The notes beneath the pieces were generated by a model, which searched no databases, had not been told where the DNA came from, and saw only the letters and a list, made by a program, of their open reading frames with translations. A program made the position numbers and the translations under genes. From Liopterus haemorrhoidalis (taxonomy: Eukaryota > Arthropoda > Insecta > Coleoptera > Dytiscidae): a stretch of 64,000 bases of DNA. The stretch lies in contig OZ020619.1 in assembly GCA_963971575.1 (NCBI GenBank), forward strand, positions 21,148,813 through 21,212,812. Reading direction: 5' to 3'. Positions 1-10,155 of this stretch are shown piece after piece. Positions within the stretch are counted from its first letter, which is position 1, and the number at the start of each line of letters is the position of its first letter.

Positions 1-338
1 TATTTGAAATTCCGCCATAAATGTACACCGATAAAGATCCCAACATAAAAAACAGTGATAACCCTTTCGCATGACAATTATGTACGTAATAAATCAAAAC
101 TATCACAGGTACTTATTTTACAAATTAGAACACAAATTAAATGAGTGAGTATACGCCTACAAGGGAATCACTTGTCATGACAAGCGATAGAGTCTTATTC
201 TAAAAACTCCTATATCGTAACACTCTTGTTAAATGATATAGACGAACCAAGGAAGAGGTAACCCAATAATTAATTGACGAGACAGTCAATGGCCAGTACG
301 GGCCTCGAGAAAATACTTCGTTCCTTCGTTCTTAAATA
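1..338. other. Non-coding sequence, no gene seen
   Basis: AT-rich sequence with no supported gene. The only structure I see is a small perfect palindrome at 171-184 (cttgtcatgacaag). It leads into the target duplication of the MITE that starts at 347. Confidence 0.6.
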
Positions 339-346
339 TGTATATA

Positions 347-621
347 CAGTGGCGCGCCAACGAAATTTGCCGCCCGGGTGCAAGACTTTATTTGCCGCCC
401 CTACGTATGTCGACAATAAAACACAAAATTTTAAATATATCTATATAATCTCATATTTTTAAATCCATTTGAAAATTATTATTTGACTGTAAAAAATAAA
501 AAATAAAAACTCACATTTTAAATAACTGTATTAAATAACATTGGCGAGGCTTTTTGCCGCCCAAGAAATTTGTCGCCCGTGTGCGGTGCGCTCCTTGCAC
601 CCTCGGGTTGGCGCGCCCCTG
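347..621. mobile_element. Short hAT-type MITE with 8-bp target duplication
   Basis: A 275-bp element with inverted ends: CAGTGGCGCGCCAAC on the left, and on the right the reverse complement of CAGGGGCGCGCCAAC (one mismatch in 15). The same 8 bases, tgtatata, lie directly outside both ends (339-346 and 622-629). An 8-bp duplication and CAG...CTG ends are the hallmark of hAT transposons. A GCCGCCC-rich motif follows each end as a subterminal repeat. There is no transposase inside, so it is non-autonomous and was presumably moved in trans by a hAT transposase encoded elsewhere. Confidence 0.85.
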
Positions 622-629
622 TGTATATA

Positions 630-1684
630 ATTAACTGTCAGATTTTGACAGATGACAGTTAATAGTAATATTACAAAAAATATCATTAATAAATATCTGA
701 TTTGGCGTATTATACAATTTTTTCGGTTATACAAGTTAAACAGAAGGGAAATACCGTCATCTTGAAACCATAAAACATAGATTATGCTGTCCAATGATAA
801 CAATTTCAAGGGCGAACCTTCCATATAAGGTCTTCATAGCTCCTTTTTAACCAGAATGCACCTCTCCAAAAATTACTACCGGGGGTACAGCTCGCTACTT
901 TCCGTCTCGCTACTTTCATAGATGCAGAACACCAAAAACCATAACGCAGGAACGGATGCAAAACAAAACTCCATAAAGATGAAGAATGAAAGAAACGAAG
1001 AAGAGAAAATAACAGAAAAGAAAAGAAAAGAAAATAAAAGAAAAGAAAATGCTGCAAACAATATAAACATTAGTCTCATAAATGTAAATAGATGTAAATT
1101 TGCTTACAATTTCAATTGAAATTCCTTCTCTTTTATATGTATCTAATTACGGTTCTCTTAAATCCGGTAAAATAACGATGGTCTCTTTGCCAGAGACACA
1201 ATATATTTCGTCTACTAAAATATATAAATATTTCAATTTGAATATAATAAACTTGTGTAGTAAGACTGCGTTCAACTTAAGCTTAACACAGGCGGATGTT
1301 ACCGGCTCCCATGCGCTCCCATGCGCATGAAACCAAATTTCGTCTATTACGTTATCAACAGTTAGTTTAACACATTTGAGTAGCGTCACTTACTTTGATT
1401 TGTTTTTGACTACGCGTATTTATTTCTAATACGTTTCAAGGTATACCGTGTACTAAAATGAGAAAAATATATTTGAAATACATGATTTTATGTGTTTGGT
1501 ATCCACAACAATTGTTTAAAACCCTTATGTACGTCAATGTGATCAGCAGTTTTCTCGCCAGAATTGATAACATAATTTAAGATACCCTGTGTTGTACTTA
1601 AGTTGAACGAAGTCTAGCGGTTTTATCAAGATATCAGTTTTTATTAAGAGTTATGTTTATACAGAAAAACACATTTTGAATGAG
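630..1684. other. Non-coding sequence, no gene seen
   Basis: No supported gene. A purine-rich run at 985-1050 (aaagaaaagaaaa type) makes short frames on both strands that are compositional artefacts. Near 1300-1330 the motif ctcccatgcgc is directly repeated. Nothing else was recognised before the Gypsy LTR at 1685. Confidence 0.55.
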
Positions 1685-1867
1685 AATTAAGTGATCGATC
1701 CACGGAGATAAGTTTTTAAAAAACAATCTTTATTTTATTACATTGAAGTTGAATGTAAAAACTACAACTAAACTTATCTCTAACATGTATTCTAAGATTC
1801 TAAATTCATTCTACTCCGTTACATTGCAAAACATGATCTTTTTATATGATAATGTTGGGTGCTGAGT
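1685..1867 (-). repeat. 3' LTR of the Gypsy element (shared part)
   Basis: Direct repeat of 9143-9325 with one mismatch. The purine-rich PPT candidate lies further right, at 1979-1992, and the 115 bp between 1868 and the PPT have no counterpart beyond the other LTR copy. The real 3' LTR may therefore reach about 1982, with the 5' LTR lacking the outer part of its U3. The four bases before it are tgag; tgag also follows gggtgc at the other end (9321-9324), so a 4-bp target duplication with a shorter LTR is the alternative reading. Confidence 0.85.
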
Positions 1868-1933
1868 AGGCAAGGTGTCCGATGGCTGAGACGGTATGTA
1901 ACACCTTCGGCCGCAGTCGAGAACTATTGGGGT

Positions 1934-3556
1934 TCACCACAAAGTTCGAGCTGTAACTTGAGGAGCCTGGATTGTTGAGACTTCCTCCTTGGATGATGAC
2001 ATCTCGGGGTCAGTGGACGTAGATTTTTCCTTGAACATTTTAAGTCTGTAACATGTGTAACTGATTATTGCAATTCCAATCAGGGCGTATAAAAAAATGG
2101 TATAGATCGTTTTTCACTATATCACTAGAGTATTTTATCTCTGGCAAGTTAATTTCTTTAAAGATTAATTTAGAGTTTTTTGCGGTTTTTAACAAATTGT
2201 TTCCTACGTACACTTCACACATATTGTCCATTTCGATAAGAAAAGTTCCATTTAAAGGAATATTGTCTTTGTCGTCTTTGCAACTTTTTACGGCCACAAT
2301 TTTATCGGGGATGATGATTATCCACTTATTATCTTCGATTTTTCTGACTTCATTTTCTTCTATGTCCATCGTAATTTGTTGGCAGTTGTCGATGTTCGAT
2401 GAATATTTCAGCAGTTGTAATTCGCACGGGATCTTGGTGTCTCTAGTCTTGGTCAAATACACTTGTCTGCATATGAAGAGTCCTTGATTGATTTCTAGGC
2501 AATCGTCTTCCAAAAACGCGTAGCTTTGCTCATTAATGATGAGGAATTTTGAATGTGGAATTATAACTTTAAATGATTTTGATGTAGGGGTAGGTAATGG
2601 GTGAAAGCGGTAATATTCATAAGTTTCAATCTCTACGATAGGTATTTCTAAAATGAAAACTATCTCATTACCTCTAATATAACTTTTTACTTCTGTTATT
2701 TTTTCTAATAATTTTATATTGTCTAAAGTTGTTTCAAAAGGAAATTTGTTCGTCTTTAGATTATGAGTAACATTATTCATTTCATTTTGAAGTATTTTTG
2801 GGTCTACAATTGAGTCATGTAGAGTATTTAATTTTGAAAAAGTAATTGCCACTTCAATTTTTTCGAAAGTGCCGTATATAATTTGCATGAAACTTGAAGT
2901 CTGTGAAATTACTACATTTAATAGAAAATAGTGGTAATAATCGATTTTTGTCACACGTGTGGTTTGGATCATTTGTTCTAATTGCATAATCCTTGATTTA
3001 AGTATTAATTGATCATGTTCTAAAATTTTTATATTTGATTGGAAATTCTCGATTGACGTTTGTAAAAGAGTAATTTGATCTTTTACTACGGTTCTAATTT
3101 TATTCTGATTTTTAACCAATGTATCAATTGCTAAATTGTATCCCTAAGCATCTTGATAGTCAAGATTTCCGGTAATGGTTTTGATTATCGAACCAAGGCC
3201 GTTCAATAGTGCTCGTTTTGATCTTGGTCTATATTTCGGGCTTAAACGGTTAATCTGGGATTCAATTTTATTTTCTAATATTCCTATTATCTTAAATGAA
3301 TTTCTAAATTCCCGTTCGTAGTCATTATGACTATTTCTTTGTATTGAAATTTTGATCTGTTTGAGTGAATTTTGTAATTCTAAGAATTCATTAATTAATC
3401 CTGTAATATCGTATATCTGTATAAAATTCCAAAAGTCTACGTTGTTATAAGCTTTTCCTAATTTAATTGGAAGTAGCCCAGGGTTTTTATTTAAATCGTG
3501 GAATTTCGGGTCTGCTCTGGCGGTGCAGATGGTGAATCTGTAAAAATTGGTAATTT
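1934..3556 (-). pseudogene. env: env-like gene (errantivirus F-type fusion protein), broken
   Basis: Downstream of integrase, on the element strand, the frame is open from about 3556 to 3147. It contains a furin-type R-S-K-R site (3213-3224) followed by a glycine-containing hydrophobic stretch like a fusion peptide. This arrangement is known from insect errantivirus Env and baculovirus F proteins. An in-frame TAG at 3144-3146 interrupts it. The frame then continues 359 codons from 3119 to 2040 with coiled-coil-like heptads and several Cys. An A7 run at about 2089-2095 puts the transmembrane segment and short tail into another frame, ending near 1934. The product would be a membrane fusion glycoprotein, but as written it cannot be made whole. 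There is no obvious start codon of its own; errantivirus env is usually made from a spliced RNA. Confidence 0.8.
1979..1992 (-). other. Candidate polypurine tract of the Gypsy element
   Basis: On the element strand this reads ccaaggaggaagtc, the only purine-rich tract between env and the shared LTR repeat. It lies within the out-of-frame env tail, as is common in errantiviruses where env runs up to the LTR. It implies an LTR starting near AGTCTC, longer than the 183 bp shared with the right-hand copy. Confidence 0.5.
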
Positions 3557-4650
3557 AGGCGGTTTTTTCAATTCTTTAATATGAACAATTTCGGTTTTAT
3601 TATTTCTTAAACGGTCGCTACTTATTTCAACGCGATTTCTACTTAATATTTTTAAGATTTTATAGGGACCTTAGAATTTTTTGAGTTTTTTATTTCTTCG
3701 AGAATAGGGGTTCTGCTTATATACTATCTGTCCTACTACGAATTCATTATTCGTGTCACCTTTAGCGTTTTCTTTATTAATTACTTTCTCTTTTTGGGAT
3801 GTTAGTTTTTCATGAACGTTTTTATAGACATGTTTAAGCTTGCTTTTATGATTTTCAGCGTATTCGGTAAAAAATGAATTTGGGGTGAAAATCTCTATCG
3901 GGTTACGCGAATCCGTATGTCCGAATGTGAGTTCGAATGGGGTGAAGTTTGTCGCGCTGTGGATGGTATTGTTATATGCTATTATTGCATAGTCCATCAA
4001 ATCGTCACGTTCGTCAGGGTATATTTCTTTTAAAATTCTCAAGTGTTCTATTATACTTGAATGGAATCTTTCGACTATTGAATTTGATTCGTGGTGTGCG
4101 GGGGTTGTAAAATGCACATCTATCTTATGTAATTTTAACATTTCTTTGACTGTAATATTGTTAAATTCTTTACCTTTATCAACTATTAAATTTCGTGGTA
4201 CTCCAAAGGATGTAAAATACTTTATTAATGAGTTACTAATATGAATGGCAGTTTTTCCGGTAATTAAATAGGCTTGGGCGAATTTTGAAAATGCGTCTAC
4301 GATAGTTAGACAGTTTCTATCGTCGAAAGTAAAAACGTCTATATGTACGACTTGAAACGGTTTAGTCGGTGTTTCAGTAGTCATTAGCGGCACATATGGT
4401 TTTTTTCTAGCGTACTTAGATCTTTGACAGATCTCACAAGAATTAATAAAATTTGTTATAGTGGATTTCATTCCTTTCCAGTAATAATTGGTTTTTAAGT
4501 ATTCAAGGGTTTCGTTTATGCCACGATGGTTAGTTTTACCTTCGTGATGGTGTTTCATTAAGAGAATTTGTTCTTCTTTATCAGTTACAGTGTTGACTCG
4601 TTTTAAACATCTAATAATTTTTGCTCCTTTTTCAGAAAAATGTTTCAGAT
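3557..4650 (-). pseudogene. pol: Gypsy integrase
   Basis: The main open part is 3671-4558 (295 codons). An N-terminal zinc-binding region has His residues near 3-11 and a C-x2-C at residues 41-44. The catalytic core has D74, D127 and E163 with 35 residues between the last two, the DD35E pattern of retroviral-type integrases. It would insert the element cDNA into host DNA. A TAA at 3671-3673 replaces a lysine-type codon, and the same frame stays open after it towards 3557, so the C-terminus is cut by one nonsense codon. Upstream, the link to RNase H is lost by a frameshift near 4640-4660. All other core motifs look normal. Confidence 0.88.
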
Positions 4651-6737
4651 ATACTCAAAAATGTAAGATATAAACGGTCGTATTGGAAATGAATATAGTA
4701 TGTGATTTTAGGGTCTGTATAGGTTTTGAAAAATTCTAGAATTAATTTTTCGTTTTCAACTTCAGGGATTTTTACAGTAACAATTTTTGAATTTTCATAT
4801 TTTTCAACGCTAACATTTATTTTTGGGTAAGGGCTTCCAAAAACTAAAATTTGGTTAATTTTGTTATTAATAATTTCATTCATTGTGGGAATGCCGTCAT
4901 AAGTAGTTTCGTTGTCTGTCGAATGTTGAGTAGAAGCACTAAGTGTTTCTTCTTCTGAAATTTCGATTGTACTCTCAGAATCTCCACCAGTTTCAGTTTC
5001 ACTATTATTTTCAGAATAGGAATTTGAAAGGTTGTCAGTGGGTAATTTACTAGTACTTGGAATAGGAGGTCTGAGTTGAATATTTGAAATGATTTTAATT
5101 TTAGGTTTGTCTTTACTGACTGGTTCGTCAAGGATAGGGGTTTGCGAACTTGTTGAGGGTAAGTTTAGGTTTTCTGCGAGATGTCTTAAATAATCTACAA
5201 CAGTTTGGTCAGTGTCACCTGGGTTATTAATTATAGATTCGGTTTCTAAGGCGTTAACGCAAATTCGTGAAAGACAATCGGCGTTCGTATTATATTTGCC
5301 TTTTTTATATATGATCTGATAATCATATTCTTCCAATTTTAATCTCCAACGTACGAGCTTGGAGTTTGGTTCTTTCATACTGAATAACCAGGTTAGAGGG
5401 CGATGATCTGTATAAATTTTGAATGTTTGTCCGTAAAGGTATGGTCTAAAATGCTTACAGGCCCAGACAATGGCAAGTAATTCTTTTTCGATGGTCGATT
5501 ATTTGACTTCCGTGTCATTTAAGGTCCTAGATGCATAAGCAACTGGTTTGTCGTGTGGTATATCACCTTGAGAGAGAACTGCGCCTAATGCGAAGTTACT
5601 GGCATCGGTGGTTAATATGAAGGGTTTTTTAAAGTCAGGGTACTGTAAAATAGGGTCGTTAATTAAGAGGTCTTTACACATTTTGAAACTCTCTACGAAC
5701 TCATGATCATGTATTACTTTACAGTTTTTCTTTAAGCATTTTGTCATTGGTTTCGTAATTTTGGCTAAATTCGGGATAAATCGTCTGTAGTAACCGAGTA
5801 ATCCGAGAAAACTTTTAATCTCTGTTTGATTTTTAGGAATAGGAAAGTTTTTGATGGCGAATATTTTTTCTGGATTAGGTTTCACTTCTTCAGGCGTAAT
5901 CACATGTCCTAAAAATTGCACGGTCTTTTGTAAGAATTCGGTTTTGTCTAATTGAACTTTAAATTTGCTTGCTCTTAATCGGTCGAACACTAATTTTAAT
6001 CTGTCAATATGCTCTTGCAGGGACGTACTAAAAATAATTATATCATCTAGGTAGACGAGACATATTTCATTTTGTAATCCTCTAAGAATATTGTCCATAA
6101 TTCTTTGAAAACTAGATGGGGCGTTTTTTAGACCAAAAGGCATGCGCTTGAATTCGTAATGGCCACCTTCTGTCGAAAATGCCGTTTTAGGTACATCTTC
6201 TGTATCTACTTCAATCTGGTGAAAGCCACTCGCGAGATCGATAGTCGTAAAATAGTTTGCTTTACCGAGTTTATCTAAAATGTCACTGATGTTTGGAAGG
6301 GGGTACTTGTCATCTACCGTTCTATCGTTTAACTTGCGATAATCTATGACTAATCGCCATTTTTTCTTACCCGACGCGTCCATCTTTTTTGGTACTACCC
6401 ATACAGGACTAGACCATGGGGATACGCTGTCTTGGATAATTCCTTGATCTAACATTTTAGTAATTTGAGATCTTACTTCCGTTTTATGAATTTCCGGGAA
6501 TCTGTACGATTTTGTAAAAATCGGTGAAGAAAATTCATCTTTTAATTTAATTTTCTGCGTCATTTGATTTGTGAAACTCAAAGGAATTTCTTCACAATAA
6601 AAAATGTCGCGGTAGTCGAAACAGAGTTTTCTAAGTGTTTCATATTCCTCTTTATTACAATGATCTAAACGGAGGTTTTTTAAATTTTGTTTTAAAAGAT
6701 TATCGTGTTCATTTGTTAAAATTTCTTCAGTTTCCAT
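4632..6737 (-). pseudogene. pol: Gypsy reverse transcriptase and RNase H
   Basis: The frame from 6737 to 5499 (412 codons) carries the RT fingers and palm. Motif [13 protein letters not shown] is near residue 164, MPFGLKNAP near 199 and the catalytic YLDD at 229-232. The tether and RNase H start (TTDAS) follow near residue 385. A TAA at 5499-5501 stops it where family members have a tyrosine or similar residue. The same frame then continues from 5498 to 4632 with the rest of RNase H and a long Ser/Thr/Glu-rich linker before integrase. The enzyme copies element RNA into DNA. It could be functional only by readthrough or if the stop is an error. Confidence 0.9.
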
Positions 6738-6740
6738 TTT

Positions 6741-7433
6741 TTATATGAAATTTACTTCGATTAAATTTAAAGGTTCAATTTCAATGGGTTCGTGAAAATT
6801 TAATTTTACTGGGTTTTCTTTAATATTTGTAAGGGTTGTAATTGCAAAATTATTTTCAACATTTACTATAGCTTTTGGCATCTCAAGTCCATTTCCGAAA
6901 TTTTTGTAATCTAATATACCTGAAGAACAATTTTGATTCACGGGCAATTTAACTACTTGTTTACTACGGGGTTGAACTATAATCGAGTAAACTTTTTCAT
7001 TATTGCTACCGGTATTACTTGGATCTGAATCTTGATTGGAAATTATAGGAATTGATGTACGAGGCGTTTCTAATAATTTTGTACTCACATTTACTGTGGC
7101 GTTTAGTTGTTTTAGTCTATTCCGATTAATCCATCAAAGTTTTGACTGAATTTAAAAAGATAGAATTTATGTGTCTGATTTACTTTAAAAACGTCAAATG
7201 CTGGGATTTCAGCTACTTCATCGTGATATGATATATTGTGAGCTGATTGAATATTAAAATTTTCCTTAAAATTTTCCTTGAGGCTAAATTGGGATGTATT
7301 AAACTTTTGGTACTTCCGGTATCGATTAAGAATTTGGCTTTAATTTGCGGGATGTAAATGAAGGGCAAATTAGAATTTAAAGCATGTATCTGTATTACGT
7401 TTGGTTGGTTTGTTGAAGTTCCGTGTGAAAATT
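6741..7433 (-). pseudogene. pol: Gypsy aspartic protease region
   Basis: Between gag and RT, the element strand codes for a retropepsin-like active site L-I-D-T-G-S-T around 7309-7326. A second conserved block (D-G-L-I-G type) lies near 7120-7140. Stops and frame changes lie between them, so the protease core is broken. The open part 6741-7088 (115 codons) is the linker to RT and ends just 3 bases before the RT start. The protease would cut the Gag-Pol polyprotein. Confidence 0.75.
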
Positions 7434-8738
7434 TTAATTGTCACTGGAATATTCGTCTGGAATTGTACCGCTGGCGTAACATGAGGGTTCATTACACTCA
7501 TATTCGTTCGGGTTTTGAGAATAATACGGTTCAGAAATTTGAGTGCAATAATTCTGATCGTGTTCTCCATAATCTATATTATTTGAATATTCAAAATTTT
7601 GATATTCGCACACATTTTCAGGGGTTTCATTTTCGTTAACATTGTGAGCAAAAAGCTCTTCTGAAACGAAGTTTGGGCGTGGTCTAATATGGGACCTGGC
7701 GGATGTAGTATCCATTGGTTCTGGCTTATACGGTTTACTTTGATTTTGACTTGATTGGCCAAATCTTTGATTAAAATTTTGATTATTCGAGAATGAATTA
7801 TTTTGGGCTGGACGTTGCGTAAATTGGGGTTGTCTCACTGGAAAATGAGTTGGTCGCACGTTTTGCCTGTTATTAGGGTTGAAAAAGGGGTTAGGTCTTT
7901 GCTGAGTAGTGTTAAAACTACTACTATTTTGGAAAGCGGGTTTCTGTTGGAAACTCGTTTGATATAAAATGTAAAAAGTGGATATAAAATGGTTTTGATT
8001 TTGGAAATTTGGTCTGAAACTCGTGTTAAATTTAACTGGAGTAATTCTTTGAGCAGGTCTATATGACGTATGTGTGTTTAAACTATTCGCTCTTTGGTTA
8101 GAATAAAGAAAATTCTCTTCTTCGATCACCAAACTCATAGCTTTTTCTAAACTATCGGGGTTTCTTAAGCGAACATTTAATTGCAAATGTGGTGGTAAGC
8201 CGCGTATATAGGTTTTGAGGGCTAAATCGACGTAACTCCTAATATAAATTATCTTTTGTTCAGGGGTTATTCTTGAGTCTGAATTTAATTTTGAAATTAT
8301 CAAACTTCGAGAGTCTTGACATCTCATACCGAAATTATATGGCGTTTCGTTTTTGTTCGGCCTTAAATTAATTAAGTCTTGGATCAAACAGTCTACATTA
8401 CGCTGATCTCCAAAGCTTAAATTTAGAGCTTCTTTAATTTCGGCCCATGTTCTTAATTCTAAACGTGATTCAATTAATATGAGGGCACGTCCGGTTAATT
8501 TACCTGATAGCGCTCTAATCAAAAAATTATTAATCTGTAAATCGGTTTGGCTGGCAAAAGTATTAACAAAATTTTCACAGTTTTCTATGAAAATCGAAAG
8601 CGTGTGTGGGTTTCCATCGTAATTTGGAATACTGTCTAAATATAGGCGAATTAACTGGTAGTTTTGCCTTTCGGTTGCCATTTCGCTATCTAAGTTAACT
8701 ACACTTAATAATTGTGCTAAACTATCTACTTCCGACAT
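7434..8738 (-). CDS. gag: Gypsy Gag capsid protein
   Basis: 434 codons, uninterrupted. Residues about 30-190 resemble the capsid-like Gag core of insect errantiviruses (a helical region with several Leu/Ile-rich helices). The C-terminal half is very rich in Asn, Gln, Phe and Pro (FNPNNRQN, NFNQRFG type) and lacks a CCHC zinc knuckle, as is usual for this group. It would form the retrotransposon particle and bind RNA. The start at 8738 is the first ATG after the leader. The stop precedes the protease region, so pol would need a frameshift. This is the best-preserved gene of the element. Confidence 0.88.
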   Translation of the reverse strand: MSEVDSLAQLLSVVNLDSEMATERQNYQLIRLYLDSIPNYDGNPHTLSIFIENCENFVNTFASQTDLQINNFLIRALSGKLTGRALILIESRLELRTWAEIKEALNLSFGDQRNVDCLIQDLINLRPNKNETPYNFGMRCQDSRSLIISKLNSDSRITPEQKIIYIRSYVDLALKTYIRGLPPHLQLNVRLRNPDSLEKAMSLVIEEENFLYSNQRANSLNTHTSYRPAQRITPVKFNTSFRPNFQNQNHFISTFYILYQTSFQQKPAFQNSSSFNTTQQRPNPFFNPNNRQNVRPTHFPVRQPQFTQRPAQNNSFSNNQNFNQRFGQSSQNQSKPYKPEPMDTTSARSHIRPRPNFVSEELFAHNVNENETPENVCEYQNFEYSNNIDYGEHDQNYCTQISEPYYSQNPNEYECNEPSCYASGTIPDEYSSDN

Positions 8739-9125
8739 GAAGTTTTTCTAACTTAACGTATAAATTTCCTTTTAAAATTATTTCTTTTTACTTCTCTTTT
8801 ACTTGAAATGTCATTCGTATAGATTTTAACTTTTTTAGTTTTGAATGGGAAAAATAAAAGGATGAGCAACTTACAATATTGGAATCCAAATTTTCATTTG
8901 TATCCTACGTTGCCTATAGGGTCGTCTGATATGTAGATCTCCCCAGGACTTCTTAGATTATCTTCCTTATTCTTCCGTGGACTGCTGGTTGAACTCTGGA
9001 ACGCTGGAACGATTTGGTTTCCACGTGCTCGCAGGTCTATCCGTATCACTCTTGTTCACTTTATTGTTCGTTAATCGTAAAAACGAAAAAAATCACTTCC
9101 GCGATGGATTAGATTTCCGATCAAT
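8739..9125 (-). other. Gypsy 5' leader between primer site and gag
   Basis: About 390 bp of untranslated element sequence between the primer binding site and the gag start. It would contain the packaging signals. I see no reading frame in it. Confidence 0.6.
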
Positions 9126-9143
9126 ATCCTAACGACTGCGCCA
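9126..9143 (-). other. Primer binding site, tRNA-Ser type
   Basis: On the element strand this is TGGCGCAGTCGTTAGGAT, directly after the LTR end ...AATT and overlapping it by one base. It is complementary to the CCA end of insect tRNA-Ser (acceptor arm CGACTGC plus GCCA), the primer known for the 17.6/297/ZAM group. It primes minus-strand DNA synthesis. Confidence 0.8.
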
Positions 9144-9325
9144 ATTAAGTGATCGATCCACGGAGATAAGTTTTTAAAAAACAATCTTTATTTTATTACA
9201 TTGAAGTTGAATGTAAAAACTACAACTAAACTTATCTCTAACATGTATTCTAAGATTCTAAATGCATTCTACTCCGTTACATTGCAAAACATGATCTTTT
9301 TATATGATAATGTTGGGTGCTGAGT
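9143..9325 (-). repeat. 5' LTR of the Gypsy element (shared part)
   Basis: Same 183 bp as 1685-1867 with one mismatch. It abuts the primer binding site on its left. Beyond 9325 the sequence leaves the LTR, so if the LTR really runs to the PPT this copy lacks the outer part of U3 and with it promoter sequence. Confidence 0.85.
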
Positions 9326-10155
9326 TGTCTGTAACATGAGTTTGTTTAATTGGCTCTGTATATATAAATATTTTTGTTTATAATGCAAGCATTTTTTTAT
9401 ATTGGATTGTTGCAGTAAAAAATTGATATTTTTTTTGTAGTTATTTACATATGTAATTGTAAATTGTATACATTTAATTTTATTCGTATTATAACTGAAT
9501 TTGAAGCACAGTCTTTTTACTAATATTCCTAAAATTTATTTTAGGAATCCACCCCCCCTTTCTGCGGTTCTGACAACAGGGGAAGAGCTTGAGGTTAACA
9601 GTGTGTAGGTTTAGGAAGCAGACTATGGTACTTCTATAGCATAGCACTCCTGTTGTATTTCTCTAATATCTCTAATATGTATTATAGTTTGTATTTATAC
9701 CATGTTTTGTAATATGTATTATACTGTACGAATATTATATATTGTTATTTTTTTGACTGACTGGAATTATGTTCAATTTTTTGTATCTAATATTTCAATA
9801 AATCTATTCTATTCTATCTGATGTTGCGGTCAAGATAACATTCGAATATTATAATCTGTTCAAATATTCTAATTTTATTACGTTAATGAAACTCCCACTG
9901 CTTATATTTACGAATTTCTAATCATTTGTTTTTAATGCACACCGGATGTTTTGGGGAACCGTTTCAGTATTACTAAATTACTAACTTCTTTATTATAAAC
10001 GCTATGAACGAGGTTGAATTAGGAAATATGAAGTAAATATAAAGTTGAATAAGTCGTAAAATTGAATAACTTATTAAACGTTCCTATAAATCTAATTTGT
10101 AAATGTGAGAATGTCAACTGAAATTTTGTTCATAAATTAAATTTGTATGGAATGA
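9326..10155. other. Non-coding; possible LINE 3' tail at 9560-9820
   Basis: No gene. Sequence 9560-9820 ends with an AATAAA-like signal followed by (TCTAT)n at about 9801-9819, which is how many insect non-LTR retrotransposons end. The body was not recognised, so this is a weak call. The rest is AT-rich and unremarkable. Confidence 0.35.

Larger units (their letters stand above)
1685..9325 (-). mobile_element. Gypsy / errantivirus-like LTR retrotransposon with env
   Basis: A minus-strand Ty3/Gypsy element of about 7.6 kb. In element order it has 5' LTR (right), tRNA-Ser-type primer site, leader, gag, protease, RT/RNase H, integrase, env-like gene, polypurine tract and 3' LTR (left). This gene order and an F-type env are characteristic of insect errantiviruses such as 17.6, 297 and ZAM. 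The 183-bp stretch shared by the two LTRs differs at one visible position (attcattc versus atgcattc), so insertion looks recent. Yet pol carries two in-frame stops and several frameshifts, and env has a stop and a frameshift. Either the element was defective when it was copied in trans, or some breaks are assembly errors. Confidence 0.92.

Noticed and set aside
806..1119. Short overlapping frames rich in Phe/Ser or Lys/Glu
   Set aside because: Caused by a purine-rich run; no domain, no start context, both strands open.
9797..9820. Tail of the same LINE family as at 41976-41998
   Set aside because: The pentamer is the same only on opposite strands, and the sequences next to it do not match; kept only as a weak generic LINE tail.
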